Assembly: GCA_965262665.1 (NCBI GenBank)
Contig: CBDHFR010000004.1
Coordinates: forward strand, 2,728,001-2,792,000
Reading direction: 5' to 3'
DNA length: 64,000 bases
From: CBDBND01 sp965262665
GTDB taxonomy: Bacteria > Pseudomonadota > Alphaproteobacteria > Rhodospirillales > Rhodospirillaceae
Of the stretch, positions 52,860 through 60,474 are shown in pieces (the first letter of the stretch is position 1; each line of letters begins with the position of its first letter). The notes below the pieces were generated by a model. The model had not been told where the DNA came from and searched no databases. It was given only the letters and a program-made list of their open reading frames with translations. The position numbers and the translations under genes are program-made.

Positions 52860-54104
52860 TTACAATGCAACTGGAGCTTCCGGCAAAGACTCTGCTGCCC
52901 AAATTTTTGCCAGTATCGAGCGCCATTGGTTTGTCTGTTGTCGCAGATCACCCGTCAGTGTGACCGTTTGGTCTTCCATTTCTATGATTTGTGGAGCCAG
53001 TTGGCCGTCGATTGTACTGGCGAGTTCGTTTATGACCCCGGAATGTACTTTCGCTTCCTTGCTGTCTTGCCAGCTTTCGGTCAGAAGTGCTGCACCAGCT
53101 ACGCCAGCCGCTACAGCTACTGCGTCCCCTGAATAACTGTTGTCACTTGCTGCCGCAGCTGCACCTGCGATTAATAATGCTCCCGCCACTCCCTTAAATA
53201 TGGCCTTGTTTCTGGCTTCGCGTTTACGAACAACCTCAGCACAACTCTGGCTTTGCCAAAACCTGTAGCCTTCCTTCATGTTGCTAGAAAAAAGATTGTA
53301 CCGCTCCTGAACATTGTCGACAAACATCTGATCTCTGTAGCGAACCGTAGCAACACGTTGCAGCATGGGATCACTTGCCGCAGGCATGCGCTCGAGTTTG
53401 ACACGGCCTCTTCGTACGGAAATCATTTCACTAAATGCATCAGGAGCAATATTTTGTGCAAATCTCATGTCTGCAACAGCGTGAAGCTCGGAAATTTTAC
53501 TGTCTTTTTCCCGACCTTGCCGTTTCGCAATATCTTCCACAATCTCATCGTAAATAGGTTGAAATGGCTTCAGGTTGTCGTTTCGTCTGTTTTTGTACCA
53601 AGCTGGCTTCACGCGATGTGAATAGTTTCTTGAAAACCATTTCTTGCCTGTCGAATCAGTAACAGTAACGCGAAGTTTAAGTTCTTCGCCGTTTGAAGAT
53701 AGAATCTCTCCATCAACATAAAGATCGCCCGAAAAACTGTTGTCTGGGGCAACTCTAATGGCCCCAAAACGTCCATCAACAGTCAGAGTATCGCGCATTT
53801 GGACAGCCATGTATCGAGCTTCAGCCCTGCGCAACTCTGGCCAATCATCTTCATCTATTTCGGAGTCATCGTCGGGCAGTCCCGGATCAAAAACAGAAAC
53901 TATGATATCTAGAGGCTCCCTGGCCGACGCATCGACGGATGACTCAGCTTCAACTTGCCGTACCGATGCGCTCGATACATAACTGGGACCCGAAGAAAGC
54001 GAAGTTGTGCCGCTACTGCCTGTCGTCTCGCACCCAGAAAACAGCAGCAGTAGACTGATCGAGAAACAAAAGCATTGAAGGCTATTCAAGACGTCCCTCC
54101 TCAT
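52860..54104 (-). CDS. Predicted lipoprotein of the VWA/MotA cluster
   Basis: A 414-residue lipoprotein: signal sequence ending LLLLFSGCETTGSS with lipobox LFSGC at residues 21-25. A first domain (IIVSVFDPGLPDDDSEID, RRAEARYMAVQMRDTLTVDG, VDGEILSSNGEELKLRVTV) resembles the alpha/beta domains of CsgG/LPP20-type outer-membrane lipoproteins. Residues 295-350 hold an Ala/Gly-rich stretch (FKGVAGALLIAGAAAAASD, AVAVAAGVAGAALL) like a glycine zipper that could insert in a membrane. Asp is absent at position +2 after Cys (Glu instead), which favours sorting to the outer membrane. It lies 48 bp upstream of the TPR gene. Confidence 0.7.
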   Translation of the reverse strand: MRRDVLNSLQCFCFSISLLLLFSGCETTGSSGTTSLSSGPSYVSSASVRQVEAESSVDASAREPLDIIVSVFDPGLPDDDSEIDEDDWPELRRAEARYMAVQMRDTLTVDGRFGAIRVAPDNSFSGDLYVDGEILSSNGEELKLRVTVTDSTGKKWFSRNYSHRVKPAWYKNRRNDNLKPFQPIYDEIVEDIAKRQGREKDSKISELHAVADMRFAQNIAPDAFSEMISVRRGRVKLERMPAASDPMLQRVATVRYRDQMFVDNVQERYNLFSSNMKEGYRFWQSQSCAEVVRKREARNKAIFKGVAGALLIAGAAAAASDNSYSGDAVAVAAGVAGAALLTESWQDSKEAKVHSGVINELASTIDGQLAPQIIEMEDQTVTLTGDLRQQTNQWRSILAKIWAAESLPEAPVAL

Positions 54105-54166
54105 TTACACCAAAAAGTTCGGCGCTCAACACCCATTCAATCATTAGAACAAACTTAGAAAAACAT

Positions 54167-54904
54167 CTATTTGGGAGGCAGGCCCTTATATTTTCTGTAT
54201 TCGGCCCATATTCGTTCTCTCATGGCCGAGTCCGATTCTGATGTTGCAGCTTCTCGAATCTGCTGCGCCACGATATCGTCATCATCACCGGGTGGAATGT
54301 CTTCGGGAACAGCGCCATTGTCTAGCGGGACTTGGGGCGGAACACCGCCAACTTTACCCGAACCCCCTTCCAAATCTTGAGTTGAAACAGATGGGCTTGG
54401 ACTAGATTCAAGATTAGCGATGGATGAGCGGTCACCATCGGGACTCGATTGATCGCTTGTTTCGCCTGCGTCTAACGTTGAAGCGGTACCTGTGCCAGCT
54501 GCACTTCCGCTTGCCACGCCGACCGCTCCTGAGGATCCAGACGCCGAGCTAGCGGAAGAGGATGACATTGCCGTTTGACATTCATCATAGGCATTCAGAG
54601 CTTCATAAAATGCCTTTTCAATGCGCTGGACTTTCTCATCTGGCGTTTCAATTCCCTGTGCCGGAGGAATCTCCACTTCTCTAAATTCGCAGACAGTGGA
54701 TGGATTTGCTTCGAGCGAATGAACAGAAATCAATAGCCCAAATGATGTTAGTGCCACTAGACCGATGGTTGGCATCACATATAGAAAAAAACCATTTTTG
54801 AGGACCTTAATGTGCTTCATTTGATTCAGGACTGTCTCCTGTTCTTCTTCATCCAACCAAGGATCAACATGACTTTTTTCATTGGTCTGGCTCATTGCGT
54901 ACAT
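54167..54904 (-). CDS. Single-pass membrane protein with Ser/Gly-rich linker
   Basis: From the ATG at 54904 (MYAMSQTNEKSHVDPWLDEE) the protein has about 245 residues: an acidic cytoplasmic start, one helix (FFLYVMPTIGLVALTSFGLLISV), a short helical part with two cysteines (TVCEFREVEIP, NAYDECQTAM), a long Ser/Gly/Ala-rich linker and a charged helical tail (AMRERIWAEYRKYKGLPPK). The frame is open to 54976 but the extra residues are not convincing; the ATG at 54895 is also possible. Topology suggests an inner-membrane tether reaching through the periplasm. It is in the same orientation as the cluster, 62 bp before the lipoprotein gene. Confidence 0.55.
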   Translation of the reverse strand: MYAMSQTNEKSHVDPWLDEEEQETVLNQMKHIKVLKNGFFLYVMPTIGLVALTSFGLLISVHSLEANPSTVCEFREVEIPPAQGIETPDEKVQRIEKAFYEALNAYDECQTAMSSSSASSASGSSGAVGVASGSAAGTGTASTLDAGETSDQSSPDGDRSSIANLESSPSPSVSTQDLEGGSGKVGGVPPQVPLDNGAVPEDIPPGDDDDIVAQQIREAATSESDSAMRERIWAEYRKYKGLPPK

Positions 54905-55211
54905 AATCTTGCGCAACCTCTGTGAGGCATCATGAAAGAAATTAAGATTGGTCGACCTTTGCCATCCTGCCTGCACTAAATTTCATCAACCGCTAGAGAT
55001 AACCAGGATAATGAAAAGCCACTCCCGGTTTTTTTCGCTTTCAAAGCGATTGGTCAGATCACTATCAATGACGCGTCACAATATGAGCGAAACTAACGAA
55101 CTGAATACTTTCGGGCACTCATACACGCACCCCAAGCCCGATTATACGAATCCCTTTGTCTTTGGTCTGCCTGATTATTAGGGTCTGAAGACCTATTTCC
55201 TCCCCCAGTTA

Positions 55212-55754
55212 TCAAGGCTTGAGCACCTCCCACAGCTGCCCTGCCAGAGCTGTATCGCCAGCATCTTGTCCGGAGATCGCACCAATAAGTGCCCCTGTCG
55301 CTGCCCCATCAACTGCACCACCCACAACGTTGCCGCCAGGGCTTAAACCGCCTGATTGGCCTGTCAACAAACCACCGCCACTCCTACCAGTGATGAGGCT
55401 TTTCGTTCCACCGATCGCAGCTCCCGCAAGGGCCGTGTCTTTTACATCTTCGCCGGCTATGGCACCAATCAAGGCGCCAGACACCGCGCCACCTAGGGCG
55501 CCAGACACCAAATTATTTCCAGTACGGCTAGACCGCATTCCAGACCGGTTTGTCGGGTTCAATGTCACCGGTGGGGATGGATTAACGGGATCAAAACCTG
55601 TTTGCTGAACGACCCATTCATAACACTCAAATCGATCTTGTCTTTGCTGGGCTTCAGATTGAGCGTTGGCTGGATAAACATACAGTTGTTGAGCGAGCAG
55701 GCGCCCTGAATGGCTTAACATCAACAGGAATATTAATACTAGAGCAGTTTTCAT
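55212..55754 (-). CDS. Secreted glycine-zipper protein (YMGG-like)
   Basis: A 180-residue exported protein. The signal peptide (ALVLIFLLMLSHSGRLLAQ) is followed by QQRQDRFECYEWVVQQTGFDP, a motif typical of YMGG-like glycine-zipper proteins, and by two glycine-zipper hairpins (VSGALGGAVSGALIGAIAGE, VDGAATGALIGAISGQD) with near-identical KDTALAGA / GDTALAGQ ends. Such zippers insert in the outer membrane or oligomerise. It is the first gene of the cluster; a GAGGTG ribosome-binding site lies before the ATG. The end, ALAGQLWEVLKP, looks shortened compared with the first repeat. It is separated by 236-308 bp from the next gene, so it may be a separate transcript. Confidence 0.65.
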   Translation of the reverse strand: MKTALVLIFLLMLSHSGRLLAQQLYVYPANAQSEAQQRQDRFECYEWVVQQTGFDPVNPSPPVTLNPTNRSGMRSSRTGNNLVSGALGGAVSGALIGAIAGEDVKDTALAGAAIGGTKSLITGRSGGGLLTGQSGGLSPGGNVVGGAVDGAATGALIGAISGQDAGDTALAGQLWEVLKP

Positions 55755-55904
55755 GATAACACCTCACGCAATGCAAGAACTTCCTTCTGAATCATACATG
55801 AAACAAAAATAGGAAATGACCGGTCTTGACTATTTTACTACATCATCCGTTTTGAAAAAATTACTGATATAGATTCATCTAAAGGGATGATCCACTTCGT
55901 CAGG

Positions 55905-56135
55905 CAGCTATTATTGGCATTTGCAGTGCTGTGACCCCCGGTAATTCCTCCATGTGATCTAGAGCCGCCGTTTGCATTTTGTGCATTTGCGCGGGTTGAT
56001 CAACTGGGTGGTTTGCGGAGCCGTCAAGGCATTCAAGTGCGTCATCCCGTTTGGATTGCAACGCCGCGGCGTAGGCAGCGGGTGTAGGATATCCGAGTGC
56101 GGAGTGCGAACGCACGTAATTGTAATCGTGAACCT
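55905..56135 (-). mobile_element. 3' remnant of an IS3-family transposase (element A)
   Basis: The minus strand encodes the C-terminal tail of an IS3 orfB (VRSHSALGYPTPAAYAAALQ) followed by about 100 bp to the element end near TGCTGTGACCCCC (55926-55938). The upstream catalytic part is missing, cut by the IS3 element that starts at 56136. A second copy of the terminal 100 bp is at 59333-59430. Confidence 0.65.
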
Positions 56136-56191
56136 GGTCCTCCCCCCGAGAAGTGGTCCACCGTAATGTTTAGGAAAACGGAGGATCACAG

Positions 56192-56470
56192 ATGGCGAAC
56201 AAACGGCACAAGCCAGAGGAAATTGTTTCGAAGCTTCGGCAAGTTGAGGTTCTTGTTGGGCCGGGAACGGCACGTGTAGATGCGATCCGCAAGGTTAGCA
56301 TTACTGAACAAACCTATTACCGGTGACGGAAGAAGTACGGCGGAATGGGCACGGATCAGTTACGGGAGCTGAAGCGACTTCAAAGGGAAAATGAGCGCCG
56401 CCGCCGAGCGGTGTCCGATTTGACGCTGGACAAGCTCATTCTGACGGAGGCGTCACGGGGAAACTTCTGA
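56192..56470 (+). pseudogene. IS3 orfA with in-frame TGA
   Basis: It starts MANKRHKPEEIVSKLRQVEV and has the HTH of IS3 OrfA; after SITEQTYYR a TGA at 56324-56326 replaces the expected Trp, and the frame continues RKKYGGMGTDQLRELKRLQ to LTEASRGNF. TGG to TGA is one transition. Confidence 0.8.
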
Positions 56471-57318
56471 GCCCTTCCCGCCGGCGCACCTGCATTGATC
56501 AAGTTCTCAGCCTGATGGATGTGTCTGAACGGCGTGTCTACCGGGTTCTGGGCCAGCATCGTTCGACGCAAAAGCGTCGGCCGCGAGGCCGTGCCGATGA
56601 ACAACGCCTGGTCGCGGACATGATTGAGTTGGCTCGCCAGTATGGCCGTTACGGTTATCGCCGGATCGCTGCCTTGCTGAGAGACCCGGGCTGGTAGGTA
56701 AACGATAAACGCGTCGAAAGGCTATGGCGGCGGGAGGGGCTGAAAGTGCCTGCAAGACAGCCAAAGAAAGGACGGCTCTGGTTCAACGATGGATCGTGCG
56801 TCCGGCTTCGGCCCGGGTATCGCAACCACGTCTGGTCTGACGACTTCGTTCACTGCCGAACCGATGATGGCCGGGCGTCCCACGCCCTGAACATTCTCGA
56901 TGAACACAGCAAGGAATGCCTGGCCATCAAGACAGAGCGCAAGCTCAATTCGACCGATGTCATCGACACGCTGACTGATTTATTCATCCTGCGTGGCGTG
57001 CCCGCCTACATACACTCCGATAACGGCCCGGAGTTCGTTGCTCAAGCCGTCCGGGACTGGATCGCAGCAGTCGGCGCAAAAACAGCCTACATCGAGCCCG
57101 GCTCACCTTGGGAGAATGGATACTGCGAGAGTTTAAACGCACGCTTCCGTGACGAATGGCTCGACCGGGAAACCTTTTACAACCTGCCAGAGGCGCAGAT
57201 TCTGATCGAACAATGGAGGAAACATTACAACACGAAACAACCACACAGCGCTTTGGACTACCAACCACCGGCACCGGAAGCCATCGTCCCGATAGACCAA
57301 AGGCCGATCATGCACTAA
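56462..57318 (+). pseudogene. IS3 orfB (DDE transposase) with in-frame TAG
   Basis: The frame reads LLSPSRRRTCIDQVLSLMDVSERRVYRVLG, then TAG at 56695-56697 after RDPGW where Gln (CAG) is normal, then VNDKRVERLWRREGLKVP and the integrase core: WSDDFVHCRTDDGR, IHSDNGPEFVAQAVRDW, GSPWENGYCESLNARFRDE. The DDE residues are all kept. Only the nonsense codon prevents a full product. Confidence 0.85.
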
Positions 57319-57356
57319 CAATCAAACTCGACCACTCAACGGGGGTAGATCAGGCG

Positions 57357-58546
57357 TCAAGAGGCGTTCAAAGGACATTTTGCAGCCATGTTAGTGGATA
57401 CTCCCGCGCCCGAGTTGACAACCATATGCTGAATATAGCCGGGAAAGTCGTTTTCGATCTTTATGTTGTAGTGGTACTGGCCATTTGCGGGCTGGTGGTC
57501 GTAGAACTCATCCAGGAACTCATCAATATCTGTGCCCGTCGCAAGGAAAGTGCCGTCCGGCGGCACATCTGACCAAAGGATTCCGCCAATACGATCACCC
57601 CTTGCTGAGTCGTAAATGGCCAGCGTCGCATCCGCTTCACTTTCTCCGACATTGTGAAGGAATAGAAAGCTTTCATAACTATCCGCTAGGAGCGAGGAAT
57701 GGAAGTTAGTGATCGTGGACACGTCGCTTGAAAGACCGGCCTCGCACGCGGTCATATTGGTGAGGGATTCTCCCCCTCTGTTCCACAGGACATGCTGGAT
57801 AAAACCATCAAAATCGAACTCAACGGCAATCGCATACAAACCTTCCTTGTCAACAAGCTGTCTTGCTTCGTCTTCGATGGTGTCTATGGCGAATTGCGGA
57901 GCGGCCAGTGGTTGAATTATAGGGCTAGACCAGGTCCCAAGGGTGTTGCCTGTAGCAGCGCTGGAGATTGTGAGCTTCACCCTGCCGGCAGAAGCGGAGG
58001 CGTTGTAAAACCTTAGAAAAGAACTGACCACCTCATATTCACTTCCGAACGCGATTGTCAGACGTGCTCCAGGCTTTTCAGATGAAGGGACCGGATCACC
58101 AGGTTCCCAGTTGGCCCAGGATCTAATGGTGTCTTCATTGTTGCCACCAATCCAAGGGCCTCCGGTAATTTCTTCGTCGGCAACTCCGTAGGAAAGAATC
58201 CCTGTCAACTCAGAGTTAGTTCCGTCGTATATCCAAAAGGGACCCCCTGAATTTCCGCCAGACGAATCAAGTTCAAATTCACGAACTTGGAAATTCCTCC
58301 AGAAAGAATTTGAGTTCGCCGTCTCTGGTCCAAAGTCATGCCACATACCCTGATTACCGCGATTGTCACGGACTGAACCGGGGTAACCTGCGTTGTTCAC
58401 TGGGCCTCTGGGATCGTCGAAAACAATGGGCATGAAGGTGTCGGTGAAACTCCAAGACCTTTCAAAGACAAAGTGCTGCATAGTCAAAAGCATAGTCCGA
58501 TATCGGGTGCGTTCCACCACCGGAAATACGCTTCCAGCGTTCCGTG
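57357..58546 (-). pseudogene. Trypsin-like serine protease, 5'-truncated and frameshifted
   Basis: The catalytic Ser is seen in ELDSSGGNSGGPFWIYDG (GNSGGP) and the catalytic Asp probably in DYAFDYAAL, which lies in another frame just upstream (near 58470) of the long frame (58455 to 57357); one extra T separates them. The catalytic His region and any signal peptide are missing because the gene is cut at 58547 by an IS6-type inverted repeat. Behind the protease domain lie about 230 residues of two similar beta domains (FLRFYNASASAGRVKLTI, FLFLHNVGESEADATLAI; FIQHVLWNRGGESLTNMTA, YIQHMVVNSGAGVSTNMAA). It was probably a secreted protease. Confidence 0.65.
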
Positions 58547-58563
58547 GGCATTGTCAGACTAAA
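58547..58563. repeat. Solo IS6-type inverted repeat, left
   Basis: GGCATTGTCAGACTAAA is a perfect inverse match to 60367-60383 and differs by one base from the left end of the IS6 element at 59431. It marks the truncation point of the protease gene, so an IS6-mediated deletion or transposition ended here. Confidence 0.7.
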
Positions 58564-58571
58564 ATCGTATG

Positions 58572-59066
58572 TTAGTATTTTCCCGTTGTTGAGCCAGCTT
58601 CGTCGTTCTTGCCTGTCCGGTCTAAGCCAGACAAAAGTTGTTTTTGCGCCCTAAAGTCCCAAAAAGGGGACAGAGAGAGACGACCAAGCAGATTTAATCT
58701 GACAATGCCCTTGTATAAGTGAACTCGAGTGGCCTCAAGCTCTACTTTTATAGCACTATTTGCAGTCGTAGCATCACCGATCTGTTGGAAATTTATTCGG
58801 AGGGTTCGGGCGAACCTCTGCTGCAAGTTCTCTTGGCCAGGGCATCCCGTATCCAGTATTTCCGGTTCTACCTGAGTGTAGGAAAACTGTGAGTAGTCGA
58901 ACTTGCACCCCATAAATTTGCTGCCGCGCAGATTCGAGTTTTTGAATTTGCACCCTGTGAAGTTGCAAGAATAAAAAATGCATTTCCTTAGATAAGCGGC
59001 ATCGAACTCTGAGTAGTTGAAATCGCACTCAGTAAATTTCTTCCTTGAGGCGACTAAACGTTGGAA
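58572..59066 (-). pseudogene. Pentapeptide-repeat protein, 5'-truncated
   Basis: The frame is open from 59066 and reads KKFTECDFNYSEFDAAYL, RKCIFYSCNFTGCKFKNS, NLRGSKFMGCKFDYSQF, a classical A(D/N)LXX-type pentapeptide series with Phe or Leu every fifth residue, followed by the usual capping helices (FARTLRINFQQIGDATTANS). A TAA at 59067-59069 precedes it and no start codon stands before the repeats, so the 5' end is lost. The C-terminal part past SLSPFWDF is not conserved-looking and may also be shifted. Pentapeptide proteins form right-handed quadrilateral beta helices; role unknown. Confidence 0.6.
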
Positions 59067-59332
59067 TTAACAGTTAAGAAAATTTTCACCAACCAAGTCC
59101 GTGCGCGATGGCTTGGTCAGTTCTAATCTTTCGACCGCTTGGGCGAAGATGTGCGTTCATGCCTTATGTCCGTCGTCAGAATATTTGGGTCGTCTAAGCG
59201 TTTTTCGTAACGGAAGCTCTGGCTCATCTTTGGTGGATGTTAAGCTGCTTGTCGCTGATGGTTCAAGCGGCGCGTTTTTTACATCGCTTTCTTGATTTTC
59301 TCTCTATCTCTTGATAGTGACGGTATCGGGTG
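59067..59332. other. Intergenic stretch without a supported gene
   Basis: These 266 bp between the truncated pentapeptide gene and the IS3 end hold only a short plus-strand frame (59101-59295) lacking a ribosome-binding site or recognisable motif. I see no RNA gene or terminator. Confidence 0.4.
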
Positions 59333-59430
59333 CTGTGACCCCCAACGATCATCCAAAGTGATCTAGAGCCGACGGTTGCATTTTGCTCGTTTGCGCGGGT
59401 TGATCAACTGGGTGGTTTGCGGAGCCGTCA
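59333..59430 (-). repeat. Second copy of the IS3 remnant A end
   Basis: From GGTGCTGTGACCCCCAACG to GGAGCCGTCAA this matches 55925-56027 with about 85-90 percent identity by eye (for example GCGCGGGTTGATCAACTGGG in both). The IS6 element starts exactly where the match ends, suggesting it inserted in, or recombined with, this remnant. Confidence 0.7.
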
Positions 59431-60237
59431 AGGCATTATCAGACTAACTGGGCCGGACCTGAAGAACCTACAATCGAGGACTTTTAGGCTGCAAGTTGAC
59501 ACCACTCGGCCAGCGCAGCGGCTCGGGCTTGTTTGAAAACGTCTCGGCGGTTGAGATGGCGTTGGTGGTTGAAGTGGGTGTGGATCGAGGCGTGAATGGA
59601 GGTGAATTTCTGTAGGGTCTTGATGTCTCTGAACTGCGCCATGGCCCCTTCCCGTCTTCGAAAGGGTTGATGTGAGTTTTCTGCCCGGTTGTTGAGCCAG
59701 CGCCTGGTCTCTTGGCAACCCTCGTTGCCGATCACCTTCATCGCAGCCCGGTATGACTGTAACCTGTCCGTGATGATCGTGGCCGGTCGGCCATGGCGCT
59801 TCATCGCACGCCTCAGAAACCTAAGCGCAGCTTCGCGGTCCCGCCGTTTCGTGGCCAAAACCTCAAGCACTTCGCCTTCATGGTCAACGGCACGCCATAG
59901 ATAATGTGTCTCGCCGTTGATGCGGACGAACACCTCATCAAGATGCCAGCGCCACAGTGAATAGGATCCACGATGAATGCGGCGTTTCCGGATCTCGGCT
60001 GCAAACAAAGGACCAAAGCGGTTCCACCAGTACCGTACGGTCTCATGGCAAACGTCGACGCCGCGCTCGGACAGAAGATCTTCGACCTGTCTCAGCGACA
60101 AGGGGTAACGGACATACAGCATCACCGCGCTGCGGATGACCTCAGGCGAACTGTTGAAATAACGGAAGGGATTGTGCATCGCCGGAGGCTAGGGGACCTT
60201 ACTTTCCGGCTCAAGCCGCTTTAGTCTGACAATGCCT
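59431..60237 (-). mobile_element. IS6-family element, apparently intact
   Basis: An 807-bp element with ends GGCATTATCAGACTAA (left) and TTTAGTCTGACAATGCC (right). Size and single transposase gene are typical of the IS26/IS6 family. No 8-bp target duplication is visible (GCCGTCAA against TTGGTTAG), which fits movement or fusion by homologous recombination after replicative transposition. Confidence 0.85.
59484..60179 (-). CDS. IS6 family transposase
   Basis: A complete 231-residue DDE transposase. Blocks are VIRSAVMLYVRYPLSLRQVEDLLSERG, DVCHETVRYWWNRFG, WRWHLDEVFVRINGETHYLW (first Asp), TIITDRLQSYRAAM (second Asp) and WLNNRAENSHQPFRRREGAM (Glu). It forms cointegrates by replicative transposition. 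The closely related solo inverted repeats around it may be its substrates. Confidence 0.9.
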   Translation of the reverse strand: MHNPFRYFNSSPEVIRSAVMLYVRYPLSLRQVEDLLSERGVDVCHETVRYWWNRFGPLFAAEIRKRRIHRGSYSLWRWHLDEVFVRINGETHYLWRAVDHEGEVLEVLATKRRDREAALRFLRRAMKRHGRPATIITDRLQSYRAAMKVIGNEGCQETRRWLNNRAENSHQPFRRREGAMAQFRDIKTLQKFTSIHASIHTHFNHQRHLNRRDVFKQARAAALAEWCQLAA

Positions 60238-60366
60238 TGGTTAGGGCCAACTCCTTTAGGCCCTTGTTCCATAGTTTAGTCACCAAACTACTGGTTCGCT
60301 TGGAATTGACCACGCAACGTGCGGCTCGGAACGGCGGTAACTCACGTCACTAGACTACCAGATCAA

Positions 60367-60383
60367 TTTAGTCTGACAATGCC
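60367..60383. repeat. Solo IS6-type inverted repeat, right
   Basis: TTTAGTCTGACAATGCC is the exact inverse of 58547-58563 and equals the right end of the IS6 element at 60221-60237. A degenerate third version (TTGGTCTGACAAGGC) lies at about 60405-60419. The pair 58547/60383 encloses 1.84 kb with the pentapeptide remnant, the IS3 end and the intact IS6. Confidence 0.7.
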
Positions 60384-60474
60384 GTCTTATCCTGTCCGGC
60401 TCAGTTGGTCTGACAAGGCGCCAAAATCCACCATGACCAAAAATCGAGTCCCTAAAGGAAAGCATCCATCGGTC

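Larger units (their letters stand above)
56136..57352 (+). mobile_element. IS3-family element (element B), degenerate
   Basis: About 1.2 kb with ends TGGTCCTCCCCCC (left) and the imperfect inverse TGATCTACCCCCG read from 57352; both continue to AGTGGTC. It carries an orfA/orfB pair in the two-frame arrangement of IS3 elements. Each reading frame contains one nonsense codon. It interrupts remnant A and lies upstream of the protease gene. Confidence 0.75.

Noticed and set aside
54948..55181. Plus-strand 77-codon frame between the glycine-zipper and membrane protein genes
   Set aside because: No ribosome-binding site or recognisable motif; the last 33 codons look protein-like but remain unsupported.
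46195..55754. Zorya anti-phage system, because of the MotA-like subunit
   Set aside because: No ZorB OmpA-like partner and no helicase, nuclease or ZorC-like gene is present; all neighbours are envelope proteins.
55760..55890. A sigma-70 promoter before the glycine-zipper gene
   Set aside because: Candidate hexamers (TTTTTC with TAAAAT at 16 bp) are too weak to report as a feature.
8667..56697. Recoding of TAG or TGA as a sense codon in this organism
   Set aside because: TAA, TAG and TGA all interrupt genes, while the same codons end intact genes cleanly (for example TAG after the sulfotransferase). Nonsense mutation is simpler.
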